A DNA stretch of 64,000 nucleotides from Streptomyces monashensis (GTDB lineage: Bacteria > Actinomycetota > Actinomycetes > Streptomycetales > Streptomycetaceae): NCBI RefSeq assembly GCF_001866665.1, contig NZ_MLYO01000029.1:1-64000 (forward strand), read 5' to 3'. The translations under genes were made by a program, and so were the position numbers. Position 1 is the first letter of the stretch; each line of letters starts with the position of its first letter. The notes under the pieces were generated by a model. It did not search any database, was not told where the DNA came from, and saw only the letters and a program-made list of their open reading frames with translations. Shown one piece after another: positions 1 to 8,259 of the stretch.

Positions 1-1341
1 CAGGACCGCGGAAAACATAACGGGGGACTTCGATGCCGAGCAGCGGGCCTTGTTCGGGACATCGGTCGGGCGGCCACGGTCCGGGGGCCGGGCCGTGTGA
101 CGTCGGTGCGGCGTTCATCCGACGGGCTGCGGGACGCGTGCTGGTACCTGTGGACCGTGCGCTCGGTCACGTCCTGGCCGTCACGCACGCTCTGTTCGCG
201 GTAGGGCTCACTCGAAGCAGGGCGACCGGTGCCCGCTGGTCCCGCCCCGTGGCGCAGAGCGGGCGGGACCGGCGGGTCGCTGGTCAGCCGATTCTCCTGG
301 ACGATGTTCGGTGTCCGGGAGACGGAGGCGCCACCGGTGTTGCCGGCCACGTCGTACGCCTTCAGGGCGAACAGGTCCGAGGCGCCGGGCCTGGCGCTGG
401 TGTTCCAGGAGGTCACGGTCGGGCCGAAGGCGGCCGAGGACGGCGAGGTCGCCATGCCCTTGGCCAGCGCCGCGTTGTCGGCGGCCTTCCAGGTCACCGT
501 GACCGGGACCGCGGTCGAACTCACCGTGCCGGTGCGCGTGTTCACGGCCGGAGCGGTCGTGAAGGCGGGCGCGGTCGTGTCGCCGACCAGGGTGACCGAG
601 CCGGACAGTGTGGTCGCCCCACGGACGTGGGTGGCACGGACCTGGACGGTGTGGCTGCCGGAGGCGACCGAGACCGACGCGGAGCGGGCGGAGCCGGAGG
701 TGTGTGCCACGGCCTTGCCGTCGACCAGGACGTCGAAGCCGGAGATCACCGCGGACGGCGTGACGGTCGTCCAGCTCACCGTGGCCGCGCCCTTGGTGTA
801 GTAGCTCGTGCCGGACTTGGCCGCCCCGCCGGACATCCCGGTGACGGAGACCGCGGCGACCGGGCCGGCCGAGTAGGAGCGGATCGTGCTCAGGGCGTTG
901 TAGAGCTGGTTGCCGGGGCAGTCGGTGGCGAAGCCGTTGCAGTGACCGGAGATCACGTTGACGTTGTAGCTGTTGCCCAGACATCCCGCCGCGCACACCA
1001 GGACGGTTCAGCTCGGCGGCGTCGGGGAGGTCGTCCGGCTGCTGCATCTTCAGCCACGGTGTCCAGTGGCCGTCGGCGGCGGAACGGGTCCGCACCTCCA
1101 CCGCGCCGCGCAGCTTGGCGTGCGCGCCGTTCCAGGTGACACCCACCATGCTGAACGGAGCCGAGGACCGGGCCCCCGGCGTCTTGAGCGACGCGCTTGC
1201 TCCGGTCAGGGACAGCGAGTGGACATGCGTCTTGACCGGTCCCTGCGCGACCGACACTCCGCCATGGCCCGGCGACCCGGCCGTGGCGACGGTCGCCACA
1301 GCCACACCGCCACCGGCGACGACCGCCCCCAGCGCCCCCAC
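1..1341 (-). pseudogene. decayed peptidoglycan-recognition (amidase_2) protein
   Basis: The first ~110 codons from GTG 1341 read as a secreted N-terminal module (Ala/Val-rich segment, then a conserved stretch with SMVGVTWNG and EVRTRSAADGHWTPW). From about position 1000 downward the recognisable sequence is in another frame: LGNSYNVNVISGHCNGFATDCPG, the end of the PGRP/amidase fold, followed by Ig-like modules (DTTAPAFTTAP, AYDVAGNT). The family has the amidase core between these parts, with its first zinc ligands and catalytic residues. Here it is missing, so an internal deletion changed the frame. The C-terminal frame then stays open to the window edge without a convincing end. Further small shifts may lie near 1340-1440, where another frame begins MADDNDNGSSGWG. 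A functional amidase is very unlikely. Confidence 0.7.
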
Positions 1342-1867
1342 GTGCGCTTCTTCAGACGGGCTCGACGGCGACCGCGCCGAAACCCGTGTTCAGTTCTCAT
1401 GCCCCACCCGGAAGACCCGTTGTCGTTGTCATCAGCCATCGCAGGGCACAGCCGTCACAGGAGTGCCCCTGGAATACCAGCGCATTCAAATGTTCAAACA
1501 TCACAGGACCCGCACCCCGAGCGGGGGGACGGACGCGCGCCGACGACGGCTGCCGCGGCCCTTGCACACGAAAGCGTGATGGGGCCGGCGCCTGGTACCG
1601 AGCCGTCCGCGTGACTGCCTGCTTTTCCCGGGTACGCGGCAGCGGCGTGCATGCAACCGCGACACATGGAACACGCGCCTCTGGAAGCCCGCGCTCGCCT
1701 CCGCGGGGCGCATCGGCAGATGGCCCCCGACGCCGGCCCGCGAGGTCGCGTCGCCATGGATGCTGGGTTCAGCGGGGAGGCGAACCCCCTGGAAACCCCC
1801 TGACGGTCGTGCGGGGGGCGTGAGAGGCTGGAAACGTGCAGGCCATGGTGGGTATGGAGCGGAATTC
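1342..1867. other. intergenic region, no gene seen
   Basis: This 526-bp stretch separates the decayed amidase from the DUF3046 gene. Open frames are present on both strands, but they are Arg/Pro-rich and lack family resemblance. The only structured element is the ribosome-binding site GGAG at 1856-1859 for the next gene. Confidence 0.6.
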
Positions 1868-2062
1868 ATGCGGTTGACGGTCTTCTGGCAGCGGATGGCG
1901 GAACATTTCGGTCCGGGGTACGCCGACACCTTCGCGCGTGATCACGTCATGTCGGAGCTGGGCGGACGCACGGTGAACGAGGCGCTGGACGCCGGCTGGG
2001 CGGCGAAGGACGTGTGGCGCGTGGTCTGCGCGGTCATGAACGTGCCGGGCGAGCGCCACTGA
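1868..2062 (+). CDS. DUF3046 protein
   Basis: A 64-residue protein starting MRLTVFWQRMAEHFG and ending in VMNVPGERH. Its length and sequence match the DUF3046 family, which sits beside recA in most streptomycetes. ATG 1868 was chosen because GGAG lies 8 bases upstream and the family begins MRLTxFW. A longer in-frame reading from 1760 has no support. The protein is small, soluble and of unknown function. The conserved SELGGRTVNEALDAG stretch fits a helical fold. The location near recA is a synteny marker and not proof of a repair role. Confidence 0.85.
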   Translation: MRLTVFWQRMAEHFGPGYADTFARDHVMSELGGRTVNEALDAGWAAKDVWRVVCAVMNVPGERH

Positions 2063-2143
2063 CGTCTTGCCCGGGCACGCACCGCCGCCTTCTGCCCGAC
2101 ATGCGGTAATTGCTCGTGAAGGTGACTGCGATACGGCACTGAG

Positions 2144-2177
2144 CGGTCACGAAGGCGCAATCGGTCACGAAAGCGCA
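2144..2177. repeat. two-copy 16-bp direct repeat
   Basis: CGGTCACGAAGGCGCA at 2144-2159 and CGGTCACGAAAGCGCA at 2162-2177 differ at one base and lie 18 bp apart. The rest of the 326-bp gap 2063-2388 shows no gene. A frame from GTG 2219 (79 codons) has no family resemblance and overlaps the next gene's 3' end. The repeat could be a regulatory site or chance. Confidence 0.45.
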
Positions 2178-2388
2178 GGTGGGCGCTGGTTGTCGGTGGC
2201 GTCGGCGACACTTGGCTCGTGGCACGCACCGACGAGGCGGTCGGCGACGTGGCCGACGGCGCGTGGAGTCTTCATCCGCCAAGGCTCCCGGCCGCCGCCC
2301 GCGCGGTCGTCGTCCGGCCGAAGGCACCCGCCGTACACCACGTGGAGTACCCCGGGAACGGCGGCATCCGGCGCCCGGAGAGCGGCGG

Positions 2389-3552
2389 TCAGGGGGAGAC
2401 CGTGGCGGCGGGCGGGGTCCAGCGCCCGGTGCGGGGGGCCGCGTCGGTGACGCCGTAGTCCTTCTTGAGGTGTTCGGGGATGGCGTAGTGCATCACGCGC
2501 CCGCGCGTGAGGGACGACAGTTCGAGGACCGTCGTCAGGTGGCCGAGCCGGTCCAGGGCCCAGGCGCCGAGCGGGGAGCGGTCCTCGATGGTCTCCAGCA
2601 CCCCGAGGAGGTGCGGGACGGCCTTCACCAGCGTGTCCCAGCGGGTGCGGGGCACCTGGAGCCAGTCGGCGCAGGTGTCTCCGACCAGATGGCGGACGAG
2701 GGCGGAGACGATCGGGTCGAAGAGGGTGCCGGGCACGACCTCCTCGTAGAGGTCGATGAGCTGCCGCGTCAGCTCCGCGCCCTCCGCCGAGGGGCCCATG
2801 TGACGGATCATGTACAGGTCGAGGAAGCTCCGCGCCTCCTGGAGGGTCTTCGGCACGGCCTCCTGGTCGACACCGAGCATGGCGCCGACCACCCGCCAGG
2901 CGTAGTAGTAGGCCTCCGCTCCTTCCGTGGTCATGTGGATGCCCAGCCGGTGCAGGCTGTCGAGGACGAGCAGCGAGAAGAACATCTGCCCGCCGATCAT
3001 GTCCTCCTGGCAGATCGGCGTGCCCAGGGCCGCCGTGTCCCAGCGGTTCTCGCGCCTGAGGTGGTGCCGGACGGAGGCGTGCAGCAGCCGGACCTTCTGG
3101 GCGGCCGGGATGAAGCGGCTGCCCGCCTCGAAGGCGTCGGGCTGCATCAGATAGACCGTGAACTGGCCGGTCTCCGCCATCCGCTTGGAGGGGTACTTCA
3201 GCGAGTGCGTGGCCGACAACAGCCGCGCCACGTGCGGGACGACGTAACAGGCGGGCATGGAGGCGAAGGACAGTGCCGTGGAGATGTGCACGTTGTTGTC
3301 GATGAAGAACAGCCGTGCCTTCTCCATCTCGCCCCAGTCCACCCAGGACGGCGGCACGCTCGTCGCCCGGAGGTACTCACGGGCCACGTCGGGCAGGCCG
3401 TCCGGCAGCGGAGCGCCCGCGGTGGAGACGTACCGCATCAGCGTGTTGAAGGTGCCGACCTCCCCGCGCGCGAAGAGGGTGGCGACGGTGGCGTCGGCGA
3501 GTTCGTCGCCGGCCTCCCGCAGGGCGTCCATCGATGCCTCGGTGACGGTCAT
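2389..3552 (-). CDS. MpaB/rubber-oxygenase (DUF2236) family protein
   Basis: A 387-residue protein resembling the ER-bound oxygenase MpaB / latex-clearing protein family (DUF2236): long helical segments, LLHASVRHHLRRENRWDT, and GTPICQEDMIGGQMFFSLLVLDSL, typical of the haem-binding helical bundle. Lcp enzymes are b-type haem dioxygenases that cleave polyisoprene double bonds, and MpaB cleaves a prenyl side chain. ATG 3552 follows AGGAG at 9-base spacing. It lies downstream of a polyprenyl synthetase on the same strand with a 133-bp gap, which suggests that the substrate is a prenyl chain or prenylated compound made by the neighbour. There is no obvious signal peptide, so a cytoplasmic or membrane-associated role is likely. 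The substrate is not known. Confidence 0.72.
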   Translation of the reverse strand: MTVTEASMDALREAGDELADATVATLFARGEVGTFNTLMRYVSTAGAPLPDGLPDVAREYLRATSVPPSWVDWGEMEKARLFFIDNNVHISTALSFASMPACYVVPHVARLLSATHSLKYPSKRMAETGQFTVYLMQPDAFEAGSRFIPAAQKVRLLHASVRHHLRRENRWDTAALGTPICQEDMIGGQMFFSLLVLDSLHRLGIHMTTEGAEAYYYAWRVVGAMLGVDQEAVPKTLQEARSFLDLYMIRHMGPSAEGAELTRQLIDLYEEVVPGTLFDPIVSALVRHLVGDTCADWLQVPRTRWDTLVKAVPHLLGVLETIEDRSPLGAWALDRLGHLTTVLELSSLTRGRVMHYAIPEHLKKDYGVTDAAPRTGRWTPPAATVSP

Positions 3553-3685
3553 GGCAGGGGGCTCCTTGTCCGGGAAGTCGTCGGCGTGTGGCGAGTCGGG
3601 AGCGCGGGACGTCGGCGCCCGGGCGGTGGGCGGCCCCGCCGAACGGGCGGGGCGGTCCGGGTCAGCACGAGCGGGGCGGTGCGGG

Positions 3686-4741
3686 TCAGTACGGGCGGAC
3701 CGTCGCCGCGTGCGCCAGTTCGGCCAGGGCGTCGGCGGCGCACGCGGACACGTCCAGGTCGTGGAGGGCATCGAGTGCCTCCGCCACGCGCGCGGAGATC
3801 ATGTTCTCGACGCGGTCCGGTGTGCCGAGCCGGCGCATCACCTCCCGCACGGCGTCCAGGCCCGCCCGGTCCGGACCGCCCCGGCCCAGCAGCTCCCGAA
3901 GCCGCTCGCGTTCGTCCGCGCCGGCGATCCGCCAGGTCTCCGCCAGCAGCGCGGTGGGGCGATGGCCGCGTACGTCGTCGGTGTCGGCCTTCCCGGTGCG
4001 CTCCGGGTCCCCGAACAGGCCCAGCAGGTCGTCGCGCAGCTGGAAGGCCTCGCCGAGCGGCAGCCCGTACGCCGAGTAGCCCGCCCGCAGCCGCTCCCCG
4101 GCCCCGGCCAGTGTGCCGCCGATCAACAGGGGCTGCTCGACGGTGTACTTGGCGGTCTTGTACCGGATCACCTTCAGCGACGCCGCGGTGTCCGGGACGG
4201 CCCCGGTGTGCAGGATCTCCAGGCACTCGCCCGCGATCAGCTCACGGGCCAGCAGCGACCACAGCGGGCGGGCGCGGCCCAGATACGCCGCGGGCAGCCC
4301 GCACGTGGCGAACAGCTGCCCGGCCAGCGACATCAGCAGATCCCCGACCAGCATCGCCAGCGACCGCGCGGCGGCGCCGGGACGCGGATGCCCGGTCACG
4401 GCGGCGCGCAGGGCCAGGTGGGCGGTGGGTCGGCCGTGCCGCAGGGGGCTGTCGTCGATCAGGTCGTCGTGCACGACCGCGGCGGCGTGCACCAGTTCCA
4501 TGGAGGCCGCGGCCCGCACCAGCGCGTCGCTGTCCGGCTGGCCGGCCGCACGCCAGCCCCAGTAGCAGAACGCCGCCCGCAGCCGCTTGCCGTCCGCGAC
4601 CGCCGACTCCAGCTGGTCGGCCACGGGTCCGAGGGCCGGATCGACCTCGGCCAGCAGATCGGCCTCCTGGGCGACGAACGCGTGCAGCACCTGGCCGACG
4701 CGGGTCCGGAACCCGGCCGCGTTCCACCGCTCAGCCGCCAT
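3686..4741 (-). CDS. polyprenyl diphosphate synthase
   Basis: About 351 residues of an all-alpha trans-prenyltransferase that condenses isopentenyl diphosphate onto allylic diphosphates. The first Asp-rich motif is VHDDLIDDSPLRHGRPTAH (DDxxD), and the second is LRDDLLGLFGDPERTGK, with the DDLLG form usual in actinobacterial enzymes. GKRLRAAFCYWG and the later KTAKYTVEQP are also family marks. The small residues just before the first DDxxD suggest a C20 or longer product, but length cannot be read safely. The start is either GTG 4747 or ATG 4741, both overlapping the end of the upstream small gene, which implies translational coupling. It forms a cassette with the MpaB-like gene downstream. 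Confidence 0.85.
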   Translation of the reverse strand: MAAERWNAAGFRTRVGQVLHAFVAQEADLLAEVDPALGPVADQLESAVADGKRLRAAFCYWGWRAAGQPDSDALVRAAASMELVHAAAVVHDDLIDDSPLRHGRPTAHLALRAAVTGHPRPGAAARSLAMLVGDLLMSLAGQLFATCGLPAAYLGRARPLWSLLARELIAGECLEILHTGAVPDTAASLKVIRYKTAKYTVEQPLLIGGTLAGAGERLRAGYSAYGLPLGEAFQLRDDLLGLFGDPERTGKADTDDVRGHRPTALLAETWRIAGADERERLRELLGRGGPDRAGLDAVREVMRRLGTPDRVENMISARVAEALDALHDLDVSACAADALAELAHAATVRPY

Positions 4742-5009
4742 CGGCACCCCGGTGTACGCGCGCGTGCCGGGCGAGGATCTCCAGATGGGCCGGGGGCACG
4801 TTCGTGCGGCGGTCCAGCGCCAGCCGACCGCGGGCCACCAGGTCCTGCTCGGCCGCCGACGCCAGTTCCGCGGCGTCCGAGCGGCGCAGCAGCCCCCGTA
4901 CGGTCGTCACGGCCGAGCCCAGCGTGCTCACCGCCAGGTCCGCCACCCCCGCCACCAGCAGTACGGCCTGTTCGTCCAGGCCGCCGCGGCGCCCTGCTCC
5001 CTGTGCCAT
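4731..5009 (-). CDS. small protein of the isoprenoid cassette
   Basis: A 92-residue protein from ATG 5009 (GGGAGG just upstream). It overlaps the start of the polyprenyl synthetase by about 11 bases, so it is the first gene of the cassette. I do not recognise a named family. Its middle (AVLLVAGVADLAVSTLGSAVTTVRGLL) is amphipathic to hydrophobic and could be a helix that lies on or in the membrane. The C-terminal half is charged (ELASAAEQDLVARGRLALDRR) and probably helical. It may be a partner or anchor for the synthetase. That is inference from position only. Confidence 0.55.
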   Translation of the reverse strand: MAQGAGRRGGLDEQAVLLVAGVADLAVSTLGSAVTTVRGLLRRSDAAELASAAEQDLVARGRLALDRRTNVPPAHLEILARHARVHRGADGG

Positions 5010-5518
5010 TGCCCTCCCGCCAGTACGCCCGGTCTCCCGTCGGCGCCTCCGGGCGGTGCCGGTCACGCACCGCCGTCATGTGAGCATGGCGGCCCCGGAC
5101 GGGCGGAGCCGGCGGAATCGTCGCCCCGGCGCACCAATGGGTGACCGGTTCGGCAGGTCGTACGGTTCCTGCTCCGAGCCCGCCGGCCACCCGCATCGGG
5201 CTGTGTCCCGTGTCGGCGGTGATCGTTGCCCGGGGCATGAAGGAGATGATCAGTGTGACCGCCGTCGCCCTCGTCTGCGCGAACGGCAGCGTGCTCGACC
5301 ACGCCGGCCGACCACGCTGACCGGTCCAGGGCTTGTGGCGCCGCCTCGTCCTGGCCGCGGCGCGGGGTCGAGGGAGCCGGGGCAGGGCGGCAGGCCCGGC
5401 ATCCAGGTGAGGGCGGTCCAGGGATGCGGAAATCCCCGGAGGTTCACCGAGGCTGACGGGGCCGGCGGCCGGACGTGGCTCCTCGCGCACCGTGCAGGAG
5501 CAGAGGGCAACCCGTTGC
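5010..5518. other. non-coding region upstream of recA
   Basis: About 500 bp between the start of the isoprenoid cassette and the first recA promoter. Several open frames exist, but their codon use is not coding-like and none resembles a family. I see no RNA gene or repeat here. A cassette promoter reading leftward is expected but not clear. Confidence 0.5.
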
Positions 5519-5548
5519 TTGACACAAAAATCGAACATCCATTCTTAT
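5519..5548 (+). promoter_or_regulatory. recA LexA-controlled promoter with SOS box
   Basis: TTGACA at 5519-5524 is followed by TCTTAT at 5543-5548 with an 18-base spacer. The SOS-like box GAACATCCATTC (5533-5544) lies inside the spacer and touches the -10 box, so bound LexA would block RNA polymerase. The box departs from GAAC-N4-GTTC at one base. Streptomyces recA is known to carry this Cheo-type box. Confidence 0.8.
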
Positions 5549-5611
5549 GGAAGCTCAGGCGAGGCTCGAGGTGGTGGATTTCGTCCCGTTTTGCGGGGAG
5601 ATGTCACCGGG

Positions 5612-5620
5612 TTATCCACA
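5612..5620 (+). promoter_or_regulatory. DnaA-box-like TTATCCACA
   Basis: A perfect TTATCCACA nonamer lies between the two recA promoters. A single box may be chance or may let DnaA influence recA. Matching nonamers occur in the recQ/DUF4192 intergenic region of this window. Confidence 0.4.
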
Positions 5621-5643
5621 GGCTGGGCCTGCGTCGGGGCGCA

Positions 5644-5666
5644 TTGTCAGTGGCAGGCGTTAGCGT
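5644..5666 (+). promoter_or_regulatory. recA RecA-independent damage promoter (PafBC type)
   Basis: TTGTCAGTG at 5644-5652, eight bases, then TAGCGT at 5661-5666: an exact match to TTGTCRGTG-N8-TANNNT. This is the RecA-NDp motif of mycobacterial DNA-damage genes, which the PafBC activator uses. The predicted transcript start is about 40 bases before the recA ATG. Confidence 0.85.
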
Positions 5667-5709
5667 CTTTGACGTGAAGCGATCGACTCAAGCAAACCGG
5701 GTGGAACCC

Positions 5710-6828
5710 ATGGCAGGAACCGACCGCGAGAAGGCGCTCGACGCCGCGCTCGCACAGATTGAACGGCAATTCGGCAAGGGCGCGGTCATGCGCATGGGCG
5801 AGCGGTCGAAGGAGCCCATCGAGGTCATCTCGACCGGATCGACCGCGCTCGACGTCGCCCTCGGCGTCGGTGGCCTGCCGCGCGGCCGTGTCGTGGAGAT
5901 CTACGGACCGGAGTCTTCCGGCAAGACGACCTTGACCCTGCACGCCGTGGCCAACGCCCAGAAGGCCGGCGGCCAGGTCGCGTTCGTGGACGCGGAGCAC
6001 GCCCTCGACCCCGAGTACGCGCGCAAGCTCGGCGTCGACATCGACAACCTGATCCTCTCCCAGCCGGACAACGGCGAGCAGGCCCTGGAGATCGTGGACA
6101 TGCTGGTCCGCTCCGGCGCCCTCGACCTCATCGTCATCGACTCCGTCGCCGCGCTCGTCCCGCGCGCGGAGATCGAGGGCGAGATGGGCGACAGCCACGT
6201 CGGTCTCCAGGCCCGACTGATGAGCCAGGCGCTGCGGAAGATCACCAGCGCGCTCAACCAGTCCAAGACCACCGCGATCTTCATCAACCAGCTCCGCGAG
6301 AAGATCGGCGTGATGTTCGGCTCCCCGGAGACCACGACCGGTGGCCGCGCGCTGAAGTTCTACGCCTCGGTGCGTATCGACATCCGCCGCATCGAGACCC
6401 TGAAGGACGGCACCGAGGCGGTCGGCAACCGCACCCGCTGCAAGGTCGTCAAGAACAAGGTCGCGCCGCCCTTCAAGCAGGCCGAGTTCGACATCCTCTA
6501 CGGCCAGGGCATCAGCCGCGAGGGCGGTCTGATCGACATGGGCGTGGAGCACGGCTTCGTCCGCAAGGCCGGCGCCTGGTACACGTACGAGGGCGACCAG
6601 CTCGGCCAGGGCAAGGAGAACGCGCGCAACTTCCTGAAGGACAACCCCGACCTGGCCAACGAGATCGAGAAGAAGATCAAGGAGAAGCTGGGCGTGGGGG
6701 TCCGCCCGGAGGAGCCCGCCGCCGAGCCCGGCGCGGACGCGGCGGTCACCGCAGCGGCCGACGACGACGCCAAGACGGCGCCCGCCGCCAAGGCCGCCAA
6801 GCCCAAGGCCGCCGCAGCCAAGAGCTGA
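5710..6828 (+). CDS. recA: recombinase RecA
   Basis: A 372-residue RecA. The core is intact: Walker A GPESSGKTT (about residues 68-76), Walker B LIVIDSVAAL, and the L1/L2 DNA-binding loops (GEMGDSHVGLQARLMSQALRK; FINQLREKIGVMFGSPETTTGG). It polymerises on single-stranded DNA, drives strand exchange and stimulates LexA self-cleavage. The C-terminal tail is Ala/Lys/Asp-rich, as in other streptomycetes. ATG 5710 fits the family start MAGTDREKALDAALAQIE. Two promoters lie upstream, one LexA-type and one PafBC-type. recX follows after 3 bases, so they are co-transcribed. Confidence 0.98.
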   Translation: MAGTDREKALDAALAQIERQFGKGAVMRMGERSKEPIEVISTGSTALDVALGVGGLPRGRVVEIYGPESSGKTTLTLHAVANAQKAGGQVAFVDAEHALDPEYARKLGVDIDNLILSQPDNGEQALEIVDMLVRSGALDLIVIDSVAALVPRAEIEGEMGDSHVGLQARLMSQALRKITSALNQSKTTAIFINQLREKIGVMFGSPETTTGGRALKFYASVRIDIRRIETLKDGTEAVGNRTRCKVVKNKVAPPFKQAEFDILYGQGISREGGLIDMGVEHGFVRKAGAWYTYEGDQLGQGKENARNFLKDNPDLANEIEKKIKEKLGVGVRPEEPAAEPGADAAVTAAADDDAKTAPAAKAAKPKAAAAKS

Positions 6829-6831
6829 CCC

Positions 6832-7686
6832 GTGACACGACGAACCGACTGGGCCGAGTACGAGTACGCCACCCCCGGTACCCCACGGGGGAGGGGCACC
6901 GGGGGCTACCCGGACTCCGCCCCGGACGGTGGCGACGAACACCGGGCCGACGGGCACGGCGAGTACGGCGGGCGCGGTGACGACGGCGCGCACGGCGAGT
7001 TCAGCGACTACAGCGAGTCCGACGTCCCGGGCGGGCACCGCGGCAGCGGTGGGTACGAGGGCGACGGCGGAGCCCGTCGGGGCGGCAAGGGCGCCCGGAG
7101 CCGGCGGCGGCGCGGCTTCGAGGACGCGCCCGGGGAGGACGAAGGCCCCCCTCCCTCGTCGAGGGCCGAGCGGGGGGAGTCTTCAGGGGACCCGGCTGAG
7201 CGGGCGCGGGCGATCTGCCTGCGCCTGCTCACCGGGACCCCGCGCACCCGCAGACAGCTCGCCGACGCCCTGCGTAAGCGGGAGATCCCCGAGGACGTGG
7301 CCGAGGAGGTGCTGTCGCGGTTCGAGGAGGTTGGACTGATCGACGACGGCGCGTTCGCGGACGCCTGGGTGGAGTCCCGGCACCACGCCCGTGGGCTCGC
7401 CCGCCGGGCACTCGCCCGGGAGCTGCGCACCAAGGGAGTCGACTCGGCGCTGATCGACGAGGCCGTCGGCCAGCTGGACGCCGAGCAGGAGGAGACGACC
7501 GCCCGCGAGTTGGTCGACCGCAAACTGCGCGCCACCCGCGGCCTCGACCGCGACAAGCGGCTCCGCCGCCTCGCCGGCATGCTCGCCCGCAAGGGTTATC
7601 CCGAGGGCATGGCCCTCCGCGTCGTCCGCCAGGCCCTGGAGGAAGAGGGCGAGGACACCGAGTTCCTGGGGGACGCGGACATCTGA
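6832..7686 (+). CDS. recX: regulatory protein RecX
   Basis: A 284-residue protein starting with GTG 6832, three bases after the recA stop. RecX binds RecA filaments and limits their activity, and it is normally co-expressed with recA. The RecX fold is in the C-terminal ~160 residues: three-helix repeats with ARAICLRLLTGTPRTRRQLADALRKREIPEDV, then LIDDGAFADAWVESRHHARGLARRALARELRTKGV. The first ~100 residues are a Gly/Asp/Arg-rich, probably disordered extension, common in Streptomyces RecX and absent from the short E. coli form. Confidence 0.93.
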   Translation: MTRRTDWAEYEYATPGTPRGRGTGGYPDSAPDGGDEHRADGHGEYGGRGDDGAHGEFSDYSESDVPGGHRGSGGYEGDGGARRGGKGARSRRRRGFEDAPGEDEGPPPSSRAERGESSGDPAERARAICLRLLTGTPRTRRQLADALRKREIPEDVAEEVLSRFEEVGLIDDGAFADAWVESRHHARGLARRALARELRTKGVDSALIDEAVGQLDAEQEETTARELVDRKLRATRGLDRDKRLRRLAGMLARKGYPEGMALRVVRQALEEEGEDTEFLGDADI

Positions 7687-7928
7687 GACCTCCGGGGCGG
7701 GCTTCTCCCGACCGGCGAGCCTCATGGTGGCACCGCAGGCCGGGATGTGTCGCGGGTCTCGCGCAGTGGGGTTGGCCCCCGCTGAAGACGCCGGTCCGCC
7801 GCAGTGCTGCTCCGGGCCCGCGCGGGCGAGTCCGGGGGCACGCCGCGGGCCATGGCACGGACACACCGGCCGGGGCCCGGACGCGGACGACACGTCCGAC
7901 ACGTACATGCAGAGAGAGCCCGCCCCGA

Positions 7929-8259
7929 CGCGCCCGGGAGTCCGCTCTGCTCCGGCTCGCCGGGGCGCCCCGGCGTCAGGTGCTGCGCATGCTGCGCACC
8001 GAGGTGCCGAGCCCGCTGCTCCTCGCCACCTCGCTCGGCAGCGGGATCGCCCTCGCGGTGCTCACCGCGTGCAGCGTCGGCATGACCGGCCGGGCCGCGC
8101 CCACGGTCACGCCTCTGCTCGACGTCACCGTCGTCGCCGTGGCCGGTCTGCTCGCGCTCGTCGGCACCACGGTTCCGGGGCGGGCGGCACTGCGGGTGCG
8201 GCCGGTGGCGGTGGCCACCGTGCAGGAGTATCCCCCCGAGGAGCCGGGGGAGGTTGTCG
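7929..8259 (+). pseudogene. C-terminal remnant of an FtsX-like ABC permease
   Basis: The frame from about 7929 reads RARESALLRLAGAPRRQVL, the cytoplasmic loop of FtsX/MacB-type permeases just before the last transmembrane pair. Two hydrophobic segments follow (LLLATSLGSGIALAVLTACS and VTVVAVAGLLALVGTTVPG) and then ALRVRPVAVATVQ, the usual C-terminal end. No upstream part of a permease and no ATPase gene is present, and the frame has no stop before it runs into the antisense of the rhodanese gene. It is best read as the surviving ~105 codons of a deleted transporter. The 242 bp between recX and this remnant show no gene. Confidence 0.6.

Noticed and set aside
2189..2211. Possible PafBC-type promoter (TTGTCGGTG-N8-GACACT)
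   Set aside because: The -10 box lacks the essential TA, and there is no credible downstream gene.
2179..6828. A plus-strand open frame of over 1500 codons ending in RecA
   Set aside because: Only the last 372 codons are RecA. The rest runs antisense to the oxygenase and polyprenyl synthetase genes and is an open frame caused by high GC.
7687..7928. Small ORFs between recX and the permease remnant
   Set aside because: They are Arg/Pro/Gly-rich, have no ribosome-binding site, and resemble nothing known.
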